From NCBI RefSeq assembly GCF_021018895.1, contig NC_079373.1:9024501-9088500 (forward strand): a stretch of 64,000 nucleotides of DNA, written 5' to 3'. Every line of letters starts with the position of its first letter. Position 1 is the stretch's first letter. This document shows positions 1 to 11,800 of this stretch, one piece after another. The notes under the pieces are model-generated. The model saw nothing but the letters and a program-made list of their open reading frames with translations. It was not told the DNA's origin and did not search any database. The stretch is from Seriola aureovittata (Eukaryota; Chordata; Actinopteri; Carangiformes; Carangidae). A program made the position numbers and the translations under genes.

Positions 1-55
1 TTATGTGAAATTGTTTCAACCGTTGATAATGAGCATTATTTATGTGTTACTCCAG

Positions 56-1351
56 CACAGCAAAGGAGGTGGAGGATATTGTACGAGCTGAAGGAGCCAC
101 TCCAGCCACAGTTGGAGTGATCGAAGGCAAAGTCCATGTTGGTCTGTCATCAGAGGAGCTTGACCACCTTGCCCGCTGCAAGAGCTCCCTGAAGGTGTCC
201 CGCCGTGATCTTCCATTCGTCTTAAGCAAAGTGAGACTGCAGTACATTCAACTCAGATATGAACTTCACAGTTGTGGAAGAGTGTAGCTTCCTTCAGATA
301 TGATTCAGTTTTTATCTCTAACAAACACATGTAACAGCATTTTTATGTTGCAGTTCATCAGTGTGGAGCCAGTTTTAGATACTTTATATAGTGGTTAGAT
401 GATTTGTATAGCAATGCATCATCTTCATCATTATCATGTGTTTTTGTCATGTACAATCTGAAAGGTCACAAGTAACAATAATTGAAATAATTAAAATAGT
501 TGTAGTGGAGTAAAAAGTGCAATATTTTGCTCTGAAACGTTATAGAGTAGAAGTATAAAATAGGAGGACAGGGGGGAAATGCAAACTAGGCCAAGTACAA
601 GTAACTAAAATCTTTAGACCACAGCAGTTTAGCTACTGAAGAACTTTAGTAAGTTACATTACTTACATTCCACCACTGGAAATTCAAATCTGTCGCCGTC
701 TAAAATACATGAAGGTTGACCTGGTGGCAGGGTCTCATCCACTTTGATTATGTCAATGTATCATTGATTGTGGTGTTGTGCCTGCAGTCCTGTATGTGTA
801 TGTTGTTTTGTCAGGGGCTCTCTGGAGGAACGACAGTGTCAGCCACTATGATAGCAGCACATCGAGCTGGCATCCCTGTGTTTGTCACAGGTGGCATTGG
901 AGGAGTTCACAGAGACGGAGAGAACAGTAAGATGACACGCACCATGTTGGAAGATAACTATCTGACTTTTGGGCATAGTGATACCTTATAACTATAAGGA
1001 CAACTTCGAAACCATGAAAACATACAGGCTGGATGGTTTTGGCCTCCTTTCTCAGTTCAATTCAATTCCATTCAGTTTTATTTGTATAGCGCTAAATCAT
1101 AATAAACATTATCTTCAGGCACTGAAACCCAACAGCTCCCACAATGAGCAAGCACTTGGTGACAGTGGGGAGGAAAAACTCCCTTTTAACAGGAATAAAA
1201 CCTCCAACAGAGCCGGACTCAGGGTGGGTGGCCGTCTGCCTCGACTGGTTGGGTTTGAGAGGAGAAAGAGGGGGTGGGGGGTAGTGGAGAGAGAGGGAGA
1301 GAGTGAGAAAGAGAAAGAGAGGGAGAAACCAGGAACAGCTGTAAAATAATT

Positions 1352-1384
<33 letters not shown>

Positions 1385-4300
1385 GTGATCTGGATCCTGT
1401 AGCTCCAGAGTCAGAGATACCTGCAGAATGAGGACAGAGAGAGACACAGAGGAGAAGCAGAAACTAAGGGAGAGAGAAAATACAATTTAATGACATGAAG
1501 TAGTATGATATGAATGCAGAAAGAGAGAGAGTGCTCAATGCATCATGGGAGTCCCCCCAGCAGTCTAGGCAGCATAACTAAGGGCTGCTTTAGGGCCATC
1601 CCACCTGGTGACGGGATAGATCACTCTGAGGCTGAGGTTCATGTGTAAGAACACCACAACTGTCAGGATAGCTAGTTTGCTTTTTCTTTGCAAGGGAAGA
1701 AGAATAGGATGGTAACACTTTATTCAAAGCCTTACTATTAATGACTGACTAAATGATTATTCCTCCAGGTCTGGACATCAGTGCAGACCTGACAGAGCTG
1801 GGAAGGACTCCCATTGCTGTGGTCTCTGCTGGGGTCAAATCTATTCTGGACATTGGTCGCACCCTTGAATTCCTTGTAAGAATGTCACATACAATGGCAA
1901 ATCAGAGTCTCTTCCCATTGGAGTTGTACTTTAGACAGCTAAATATGTACAAAAATACAATATTTTTCTATCAAATTGGTTGAGATGTGACTTAAAACAA
2001 AATTCTCGTACTTCTGGTTGTTTCATCTGCTATGTATCTTTACTCAGGAAACACATGGTGTCTGTGTAGTCACTTACGGAAAGTCAAAGCATTTTCCAGC
2101 CTTCTTCTCTCCACGAAGTGGATTCACTTCCCCGTACCAAGTCAGCAACCCCGCGGAGGCTGCAAAACTCATTGGTATATCAACATTTTATATCCTATTT
2201 CCTTGCGCCTTAACAGATTCAATGCCCATCATCACTTAATTTTGCCAGGCTCAGATCTTTAAGAATAGTATGTTAGGCACAGAATATGTTTAAGTCAGTA
2301 TACCCATTTTACAGTTGGTTTGTCTCATTACTAATTAGTCTGTATATCTGTTTTCCGTGTCTGTCAGCAAGCACTCTGTCCCTGGGTCATCAAAGTGGCG
2401 TCCTGTTAGCGGTGCCCATCCCAGAGGAGCATGCAGCTGCAGGGAAGCAGATTGAAGAAGCCATACAGGCTGCGGTGACAGAGGCAAGGTACAGAGCGTC
2501 TCTGTTGTAACCTGTTGCTGTGTTGCTTTCACAGCAGCCATCGAAAATTTGTCTGGATTTCTTTGTGGTGATGTCAAAGTGATCGACAAAGCTGGGAAAA
2601 TTATCACTTACTGTTGTCTTCTTGATTTGCTCAGTGCTAAAGGTATCACAGGAAGAGATGTGACGCCATTCATTCTTCAGAGGGTCAATGAGCTGACTAA
2701 AGGAAAGTCCCTTCAGGCCAGTATCCTACAGAAAATCTAAATCACTGAGAACTTGTACAGAGAACATGATCATATAGATACTGTATGTTGTCTCTTAGGC
2801 TGACAATGTTAAACTGCAGTGGCCTGAAATGTCTACTGTGGATTACCTTTGGGCTGTAATACACTGTCCTTAACCTGTTATGTTTCAAGACATTGCTCTC
2901 ATTCATAACAACGCTAGAGTTGGAAGTCAAATAGCCTGTGCACTCTCAAAAGAAATGAATGAGAGAAAATTAAGAAGCCAAACTCCTCATTCTGGAAAAC
3001 ACTCATCACAATCAGAGTCAGATATTGTGAGTATAAACACATATGACAGACTTCATTCAAAATCTGTCAGTGTGTCGTCCAATATTGGAAAGTACCTGCA
3101 GTGCTGTTGTTTTACAGGTTGTCATAGGAGGAATCAATGTGGATTTCATTGCCAAAGCAAAAGCGAAAACAATGCATGTAAGTTTAACTTGCAATGCGTT
3201 TTCATCTGCACTGCTCCAGATCATGTGAAACTTTATTACGTAGAAATTACATCTGAAAACAGGTGTTGCTCTTTCAGTATGGACAGACTAACCCAGGAAG
3301 CGTCTGTCAGTCATTTGGTGGTGTAGGACGGAACATCGCTGGTGAGTTTGTTTATCTGATTATGTTCGTGCACGTTAACCTCATTGGATTAAACCTGATT
3401 GTCTGACACTCATTTCTTTGGTGTTTTCCCTCAAGACTCCCTGAGTCGCTTAGGCCACAGACCTCTGTTCATCTCAGCTATTGGAGCTGATTCACACAGT
3501 GATGCAGTGTTAAACTACTGTAAACATATGGTATGTGAGCATCAACAGCTGATTGCCACTAAGCATGATTAAAATTCCTTTTACTTCAATATGTAAATGT
3601 TGTCTCTTTCTTATTTCTGTAAGAACACCAGTGGTGTGGCCAGGCTGGAAGAGCAAAGCACAGCCACGTACTGTGTTGTTATCACTGAGAGTGGAGAGAT
3701 GAGTCTTGGAATGGGAGACATGGACATTCACCAGCAAATCACAGAGCAGTATGTAAGTCTAAGACAAAGGCGTTTGCTTTTAGTCAGACTAGTTCAGCCT
3801 TGGTGTTCCGATACCATATTCACATTAAAAAGTTTTAATCCTTAAATTTTCCTCATATTAAACCCACATTTTAATACTATTCATGGTGTTGTGCTATTGC
3901 TGTTGAATTACACTCATTAGTTACCTCTGTACATAGTCATTTGCATTGTCAGTGGACATGCACAAAGGATTTACAGGCAACAACACACACACATACTCGA
4001 AAATTCAAAAGACTGCTCATGCTGATGATGTGCATAATTTGTGTGCGTGTTCATATGTCCTGTATTGATGTAATCCATTTATCAATGATTGATAACCATG
4101 TCATTTTGAAATGAACACATTGTTAATGTTACCGCAAATAAGCAGGAGTTGACAAATCAACCAGAACTGAAATCTTGAAATATATTATCTCCACATTCAC
4201 TAACTATCCACCTGTATAGGCTATTGCATACAACTTATTTCTCAGATGGTTTTACATTGTTGGTGTTAGAGTTTAAACTATCACTGTTCCACGCCTTCTC

Positions 4301-5575
4301 AAATGCTAATATGTGATGGTTTTCTTTGTCCTCCAAAGATCTGACCTGAATAGGTCTGGGTTTTCAACAAAATAAATATATTTTATAGACGAAACAATGA
4401 TTTATCAATTAAAATAATCATTAGTTGCAACCGTATTTCATTTTAAATTTAGTTTAATTCCTCTATCTTTGACTAATCCCTGAAATTATTGTTGTATTTT
4501 ATGTGTATCTATGAAGCACTTCTGGCTTTTAAAATCTGCTAAAAATATAAACTTTACTTATTTAATTACTATTTCCTTATTCTATCTTTAAACATCTTTT
4601 TATAGGTGTCACAGTTTGAGGAGCAGATTTCATCAGCAACTCTTGTGTGCCTCGATGGAAATATCCCTGTCTCCACCATCGACTATGTTTGTCGTGTTGC
4701 CAAAAAGCACAACATCAATGGTAAGCATGGGGAAGACGTGCCCTAAAAGATTATGAAAGATTGTGGACAGAATCTTTCATTGATTTTCATGTAATACCAT
4801 CAATGTGTGTCACAGTTTGGTATGAGCCAACAGATGCACAAAAGGCTCGTAAGCCTTTCCTATCAGATGCCTGGAAGTCTCTGTCCTATTCATCCCCAAA
4901 CCTGGTGGAGTTGTGCACCATGAACAAAACGCTTGGTATCCCAACGCCTGAAGGTAAACAGAAGTCCAATGAAAGACAGAAAACAGTATTAAATGGTTCA
5001 GCTGTAGACTCATTTCCCCTTTTTACTGACACACATTTCCACCCACAGTTGTTAAAGTAAGGTTTCTTGTGAAAAATGCAACTAGTATGATTGTAGCTGC
5101 GGATGTGGGTTTGTCTTGTGGGGTGACAGTGCTGCCAAGCTCTCTCGAGGAGGTGCTGAATGTTGCTGTGGCTCTCTCACGCCCCCTTCTGGAGCATCTT
5201 CACTGTCTGGTGGTGACTCTGGGGTCTAATGGTGTGATGGTGTGTGGAGAGCACAATGCAGGCTCAGTCAACCTGCAGCCAAGAAAACAGAAGAGGGTAA
5301 GGACGGTCTATATTAAAGCTGACAATGAAGATGATGATGATTACTAAGAGAAAAACTGTGAAGATAATTTTTGCTGCACTTGGGTTCACAGAGAAGACAG
5401 CTTTGTGCTGTACACTACCCAGCACTGATTGTGACTGCAGAAGAGACAGTGAATGTATCAGGAGCAGGAGATAGGTGCTAAAAATTTACTTGACCTACTT
5501 CCTCTTCATTTCTCTTTTTCACATCTTTTCCTTCTGCTGCTACAGTTTCAGCTACTTTTCATTTCCCATGACCTC

Positions 5576-5615
<40 letters not shown>

Positions 5616-5857
5616 AAATCATGCCTAAACAATTCAAACAAGACACTCATCCCCACTCTGTGTGCAGTCTTGCAGGTGCTTTGATGGCAGGGATTCTCCA
5701 GCAGCAAGACACAGACAGCTGTGTTCAGATGGGGCTCCTGGCTGCACGGCTGTCCCTAGCATCACCGCACCCCATTGCTCCCACACTCACCTTAGACTTA
5801 GTGGATCCCAACAAAGTCCAGAACTGGCCCAAACCAAGCTTTAGGTGGATAGATTAA
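56..5857 (+). CDS. Bifunctional pseudouridine-5'-phosphate glycosidase / PfkB-family kinase (3' part, 17 exons seen)
   Basis: Exons by GT-AG sites and phase: 56-230, 815-926, 1769-1875, 2048-2174, 2368-2488, 2635-2720, 2890-3026, 3118-3177, 3278-3341, 3436-3530, 3624-3752, 4606-4720, 4816-4953, 5049-5296, 5392-5474, 5668-5857 (stop). The first eight hold the PsuG fold: IHVGLS-like [15 protein letters not shown], the GGTTVSATM and [12 protein letters not shown] loops, [24 protein letters not shown] and [12 protein letters not shown]. PsuG cleaves pseudouridine 5'-phosphate reversibly to uracil and ribose 5-phosphate. The rest is a PfkB sugar/nucleoside kinase: [10 protein letters not shown] at its start, [13 protein letters not shown], then the GAGDS signature with the catalytic Asp across the last intron. 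This matches the fused PsuG-kinase gene of fish and other animals (zebrafish zgc:136858 type), so pseudouridine phosphorylation plus glycosidic cleavage in one chain is inferred. The start codon is left of the window. The acceptor of the first exon could be 56 or 61. All joins keep frame and no stop interrupts the protein. Likely cytosolic or mitochondrial; the N-terminus is not visible. Confidence 0.9.
440..690 (+). repeat. Dispersed fish repeat (AGTAGAAGTA family) in intron
   Basis: AT-rich intronic segment with the phrases gtagaagtataaa, aagtacaagtaactaaa and cattccaccactgg. The same word pattern recurs at 49476-49735 and, weakly, at 6590-6710. The three look like decayed copies of one short interspersed family. 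Confidence 0.55.
1045..1625 (+). repeat. Interspersed repeat with purine tract and TAA microsatellite, in intron
   Basis: The segment opens with ttcaattcaattcc and tttatttgtatagcg, continues with the phrases gagcaagcacttggtgacag and aaaaactcccttttaacagg, then an AG-rich tract (1255-1330), a (TAA)n run (about 1347-1380) and a tail with cccagcagtctaggcagcat. I recognise this as a very common fish repeat from general familiarity. It lies wholly within the intron between exons 815-926 and 1769-1875, and it explains the open frames there. Confidence 0.7.
4075..4435 (-). repeat. Decayed copy of TIR repeat family A
   Basis: The right end (aaataatcattagttgcaac around 4410-4430) matches the terminal sequence of the repeat family best seen at 14911-15196. 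The interior is degraded but keeps cttctcaaatg and the tttatagacgaaacaatga block. It sits in the 850-bp intron before exon 4606-4720. Confidence 0.5.
5579..5612 (+). repeat. (CT)n microsatellite
   Basis: About 17 CT units in the last intron of the PsuG-kinase gene. It produces a spurious SLSLSLS reading frame. Confidence 0.95.
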
Positions 5858-6955
5858 AAATAATTTTAGTTGGGTAACATTACTAGAGAAATGTGTCAGG
5901 AATTTGGGTCATTTTGCATTGTTTTTTTAATAGATGTTTGTGTGATACTGTGAGTAAATGAATCACACGTCATAGAAAAACCAATAAATACTGATTTTAT
6001 TCAATATTTTAGATTGTTCTAACCGATATCCGATAGCAAAAACACAGACAATCAACACTTTTTAAAAAACTTTACTTGAGCTATTGATTACAAATCCTTG
6101 TAAATAAATTATGTAACATTATACATTATAGGGTAGTCTGGTGTTTTGATGTTTTATTTCTTAAAAGAAGTAATACCACTTTTTAAATGTATTAAAGATT
6201 CTTGAATTTCATTTACAAAAGTTCTTACATATTTTTACAGCCTGCTATCAGTGGCAATGCCACTTATAGAATGTTTTTATATGTCATTATAGCAAAAACT
6301 GTAAAACTGAAAAGTACGTTTTTTCCAAACCTCTGATATTATATAAAACGTATGTGGAGACAGATGATTAGCCTATATTGCTATTTAAATTGGTTAATCC
6401 TTCCATCCATTCAAATGTTCGTTTTCTGCTGCTCATCCAGGCCCATAGTTTAATGATTAATTAATGATATTATTTGGAATTGTTGGGAGGGAGTGACAAA
6501 TATGAGATATAAATGTCAATAAATGAATGAACTTTGTAAATAATTCCATACCGTTCATACTCAAATCAGTATGATCATGGAACAGGTATTAAAGTAAATT
6601 CTATATGGTATTAAAATGGCTTGGAATACTCGTCAAAACCCGAAAGTCGTATAAAATGTCAATACTCAAGTAAAGAATCTCACGTGTACTTAAGTACGAC
6701 ACTTTTTAGAAACGCCAAAAACTCAATGTCCCACAAAGAGTCTGTCCATCTGCGCAGACTCAGTGGCACAGAATACTTGCCCCATTCCCTCCTCCCAACT
6801 TTAATGCTAGCTAAGATGGTGGTTTGAGCGTAAATTGTCTCCACAATACCAAGAAAAGAAAGGGGCAAAAACATCTTTATAGCCTTTTAATTACAACAGA
6901 CCAACACACTTACGGTTTCTTAAGTGACCGTTTATAGAAATTTTGACATTTCAGA
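5858..6955. other. 3'UTR of the PsuG-kinase gene and intergenic spacer
   Basis: AT-rich sequence between the stop at 5857 and the first cnot4 exon. A polyadenylation signal aataaa occurs near 5983, which would give a 3'UTR of about 130 bases; further aataaa-like words follow. Weak traces of the AGTAGAAGTA repeat lie at 6590-6710. No gene is visible. The two + strand genes are only about 1.1 kb apart, so the cnot4 promoter must lie here or just downstream. Confidence 0.6.
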
Positions 6956-7028
6956 TACATTGGCTTGCAGTCTCCGCCCAATCTGCTGTGACTCCCTCGG
7001 AGTGGAATCTAAGCTAAATACGGACAGG
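6955..7028 (+). other. cnot4: Candidate noncoding exon 1 of cnot4
   Basis: A strong donor (acagg^gtaagt) at 7028/7029 ends a short moderately GC-rich segment with no ATG-initiated reading frame. It precedes the first coding exon by 1.7 kb on the same strand. The 5' boundary is not defined by the sequence; transcription probably starts somewhere between 6880 and 6960. Inferred from splice-site quality and position only. Confidence 0.5.
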
Positions 7029-8763
7029 GTAAGTGACGCTAACGTTAGCCAGGCTGCTAGCTGGACTAGCCAGCTTCAATTCTCCCTCAGTAATTAAAGG
7101 ACATCTGTGTCTGTTACGACTACACAGACTGAAACCAGAGTATCCCCAAGCTTACCAGAGCACTGCCCAGGTTGTCTTATTGCCGTGAGTGCAGTGTCAG
7201 TTGTTTATGCTGCCAACAACCTGCCTCCAGTCCAGCCTTAGCTTGTGTAGGCCGCGCCGTACATTTTCATGATAATTTAGCATGCTAGCGGTTAGCATGA
7301 AGCAAGCTGTCAGTTGATATGTAGGAGAACGCATAACGTTATGTCATGCGTTTTTTTAAAACATTTAACATCAATATCCAGTCAGTATTGATCTCTGTAT
7401 GTTTTGTTTTTGTGATTAAACTTCCATTTACCCCTGGATACTCGCACTTAATCAGACCGGCTTCTTTTACCCAATTTGCGGCTAATGTTAGCTTAGCCTA
7501 ACGTTAGTCAAATAACATCTGTCATAATGTACGATCCACAAGACATAGCAGCTAAAGTTACCAGCCTGGCTAACTAGGTATTCTGGCTTCACACACGACA
7601 TTGCGAGTCAGTTGGTATCTGCGAGAGAAGCTGCGACACTCTGATATGTGAAATTATGAGCAAAATACCGCTAGCTATTTGTAATGTTGGCATGTCCCTG
7701 TTATCGTCTTCTTCAGCTCTACACCGTGGGTTTTATCTGCCTGGGTTTGATGGCATCGGTCCTGTCACGTATAACCTGGCTGGTGTTTAGCTGAAAAAAC
7801 AGACTGTTCATTCGTAAATAGACGCAGTTTTCAGAATTTCCCTTTAACGTCCATCATGACGTTGTGTCGAGTAAGGTACTGTTAATCCCAGAAAGATACC
7901 ACAACATCCGCATCAGTGCTGATTTTAGCTTGTGTTTTAGGATGTAGACTCATTTTTCAGCTTCCTTGCTAAAACTAAGGCAATTTAATTCAGCAGCACT
8001 GCAATAAATCGTACCTCCTTGAAGGTTATAATGTTCTGTTTTTGTTGTAACTGTCGTAGGGAGGCATTGATTCAACTTTATGGTCATTTTTGTGGTTTGT
8101 GACCCATCACAAACTTAATATAACTTTTTATGAATTGATCACCAACACACTTGCAATTAGAGCCGAAACAATTACTCAACTAATCTAGTCCATTGACAAA
8201 AAACCTGCCAGCAACTATTCTAATAACTGATTAATCGTTTCAGTCATTTTTCCAGCAAACATGGTGAAAATGTTCTCAGTCTTCAACTTCTCAAATGTGA
8301 GGATTTGCTGCTTCTTTGTAAACATACACATATATTTGTTTTACTTTTGGTCAAACTAAAAAAAGACATTTTATGATGTCAACTCGGGGTGCACTATTTT
8401 TTGTTATTTTGTAGGCTAAATGATAAAACATTAAGTAACAGTAAGATGTATTGCATTAGACTGCAGTAGTTTTAGCTAGGTATACCTAATAAACTAGTGT
8501 AACTCAGTGTAGTGTTTTCTCTGCTGCTGACTAGGTAGAAGTATACATAAAAGATATTTATATAAATATATTTCGGTGTGTGCTCAATCCAATTTTGTGA
8601 ACTCTGCAGTCATAAACTCTGCTGCGGATTGCTGTACCATCCTGCTGTTGATGTGTGTATGGACAAGTTCAAGTAGTTGAAAAAATGTGTTTAGTTGACA
8701 TATTTTCACTCATGCCATGATGAAGCTCTCACACTCAGGCGCTTGTTTTCTCTGTTTTCTTAG
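7029..8763 (+). other. cnot4: cnot4 intron 1
   Basis: Noncoding. It is rich in the gctaacgttagc-type words common in fish genomic DNA and includes one repeat copy at 8158-8420. The acceptor (gttttcttag) ends at 8763. Confidence 0.55.
8158..8420 (-). repeat. TIR repeat family A, copy in cnot4 intron 1
   Basis: Begins agagccgaaacaattactc, then contains ttctcaaatgtgaggatttg and ctgattaatcgtttcag, the diagnostic words shared with copies at 14911, 46555, 55125 and 60105. Orientation is opposite to the 14911 copy. Confidence 0.7.
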
Positions 8764-8812
8764 CCCTGTGCTCTGTGACCAGCTTTAACACTCACCCTCG
8801 CCACGCCATAGG

Positions 8813-11800
8813 ATGTCCCACAGCCCTGAAATGAAGGACGACCCCATGGAGTGCCCTCTGTGCATGGAGCCGCTGGAGATTGATGACGTCAACTTCTTCC
8901 CCTGCACCTGTGGCTACCAGATCTGCCGCTTCTGTTGGCATCGCATCCGCACAGACGAGAACGGCCTCTGCCCCGCCTGCAGAAAGGTGAGGAAATGATG
9001 AGATGAGCGATTGCAGAGAAATTCGTCACAAGTTGAGGCTGGTTTGTATGTTGTGACGGCAGAGAGGATGTGTTCAGCAAAGCAGACATGATGATGTTGA
9101 GTGTCCAAATGCTAATACAAGGTGGAAATGAACTATTCGACCACCTTTTCAAAGTGGCTGGTTTGTTTAAACGTCAGTTCATCATCAATTAAAATCTATA
9201 GCCTCAGCAGTTTGGCTAGTGATGCCTGTTGAACTACCATACTGACAACCAAAGGCCTCAGATACTCACTATCCTTCACAAGGCCACATCATTTAAACTA
9301 GTGGGGCATTTTTTTTTTTTTTCCCAAATGATGGACAAAAAATTCTTTGTTTTTTCTCTGTGTAGCCGTACCCAGAGGACCCGGCTGTGTACAAGCCTCT
9401 GTCACAGGAGGAGATCCAAAGGATAAAAAATGAAAAGAAGCAGAAACAGAACGAGAAGAAGCAGAAGGTGACAGAAAACCGCAAGCATCTGGCCAGTGTC
9501 AGAGTGGTCCAGAGAAATCTGGTGTTTGTGGTGGGGCTCTCACAGCGACTCGCCGACCCGGAGGTAAGTACAGAGTCACTTAGTGACAATTGAAAGCATT
9601 TTGATATGAAGTGATTTAATGTTGTACATATAAAGGTCTCTTATTGCAACCTCCCACTGAAGCCTCAAGTGTAAAGCTTGTGTTGAATATTGTGTATTAA
9701 GGAGCTCACAGTGCACCAAAACTGTGGTAACTGTTCTTCTTTTGCGTTGTGTCCACAGGTCCTAAAACGACCAGAGTATTTTGGGAGGTTTGGGAAAATC
9801 CATAAAGTGGTAATCAACAATAGCACATCTTACGCAGGTTCACAGGTGAGAGGTTGAATGAAACTGACACAATGTACTCGCAATTGATAGGTTTATAAAC
9901 ATAATCAATATCAATTTTTTAAATAGCAGAATAGTTTGTCTGAGACCAAGCAAAAATGTGAATCACTGTGTTGTTTACAGTTTTACAGATATTTTTACCA
10001 AGATTTGCTTGTTTATTACATTGGGGGTTTTATATTTTATGTTATTTTCTACGTTATCTTTTAAAAAATTTTTTTTTTTTTTATATAATTACTAAACATA
10101 ACATTTTATAGATTAATGTATTGAGTGGTGTAAAAGTTAGCTGATTATAACATGTTAACGATTGCTAATTGTAGCCCTAGAGGTTTTGACTTGTGAGTTT
10201 ACTTTAATTTCTGTTTTTTCAGGGGCCTAGTGCCAGCGCTTATGTCACTTACATCCGCTCTGAAGATGCTCTAAGAGCAATACAGTGTGTGAACAATGTG
10301 GTTGTTGATGGCAGAACACTCAAGGTGAGAAGTCTACCACTATACTCATCAGATTTTTAAATCTTTTTGCTGTCTATCCTGTATATGGCTGTTTTTATTT
10401 GCATAAAAGCCATTTGATTGCTTTATTCTGTATTCTCTTCCTGTTTGTAATACATAAACAGGTTTTAATTAAACAACTTGCAGTTTAAAATAGTAGGATT
10501 ACACTAAGTCATTGAAAGAAAAGTCCTTAACTTTGAAATTTTTGTACACATTTTCTTGCACAATATTTTACTCAGAACTTGTATCTGTTTTGTTTTTTTG
10601 TTACAGGCTTCTTTAGGCACAACAAAGTACTGCAGTTACTTCCTTAAAAGTATGCAGTGTCCCAAACCTGATTGTATGTATCTACATGAGCTGGGGGATG
10701 AAGCAGCTAGCTTTACTAAAGAGGAGATGCAGGTAAAGTCTGAGAATGAAACTTTGCTCTAAACTGTGTGAGTTGTTAATGTTTGAAAAGGCAGTTATCT
10801 CATGTTGTGTCATTTGTTTTTAGGCGGGAAAACATCAAGAGTACGAGCAGAAACTCCTCCAAGACCTCTATAAAATTAATCCTAGCTTTCTACAACCTCC
10901 AGCATGTGGTACAGAGAAGTCAAAGAGTAAATCCAACTCCACACAGAGGTTGTTATTTATTTCTTCTATGTACTTCCTCTAATTACATCCACAGTACATC
11001 TTGATTATTGTGCTGAGCTTGATTCTGCTCCTGTTTTTTAACAGAACCAACAATAGCAATGGTAAAGATGGGTGGCCGACGCTGTCAGGGCATAACAAAC
11101 TGGCCAACGGGCTTTCAGAGGACCGCAAGTCCCCTCCGCTGCTAGACTATCTAGACCAAGAAGTTATTACTTCAGATGGGCTTGATACAGAGCTGGGTCC
11201 TGGTCAGCGCACCGCCCTGTCCCCTTTCTCCTCAAATTGTGACAGTAACAGGTAACACTGACAACTCCTCTGCAATAGGGTCATATGCTGAAGAAAAAGT
11301 ATTGTATTTAATTTGCTTTAGCATTTTCTGTAAATTTGTATCTAATTTTGTCTTTTCTGTTTGCAGTCCTAGTGACAAACCTCCAGAATCAATTGGTATA
11401 GTGAATGGAGAGACTTTACAACAGGTAAATCAACCTTACCTCTTATTTCAGTTACATCTAAATGATAGTGAATCAGATCTGAGAAGGACGACCTCACCAG
11501 CATTTGTTCCTCTCTCTTTCTCTAGATACCCACCAGTGACTCCCCCTCCCCTCCCCCGGGTTTAACTAAGCCCAGTCTGGTGGTGCCCATCAGTGTGTCA
11601 GACCTCACAGCCCGTTCGCCCTTTGAGGGTGCGGCAGCTGAGTCCCAGTCGCTCTTTTCAGACAACAGTAACTTCAGACATCCTAACCCTCTCCCTGCTG
11701 GCCTGCCCCCCTTCCCCAGCTCACCCCGCGGCAGTTCAGACTGGCCCATGACCCCTGAACCACAGAGCCTCTTCACATCAGGTACAATGGAGCTTTCATT

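Noticed and set aside
1115..1447. 110-codon minus-strand open frame with Tyr and Ser runs
   Set aside because: It reads through the (TAA)n microsatellite and purine tract of an interspersed repeat; low complexity, no homology recognised.
5453..5657. Continuation of the GAGD exon frame into SLSLSL sequence
   Set aside because: It is intronic read-through across the donor at 5475 and the (CT)n tract; the true join to 5668 restores the PfkB motif.
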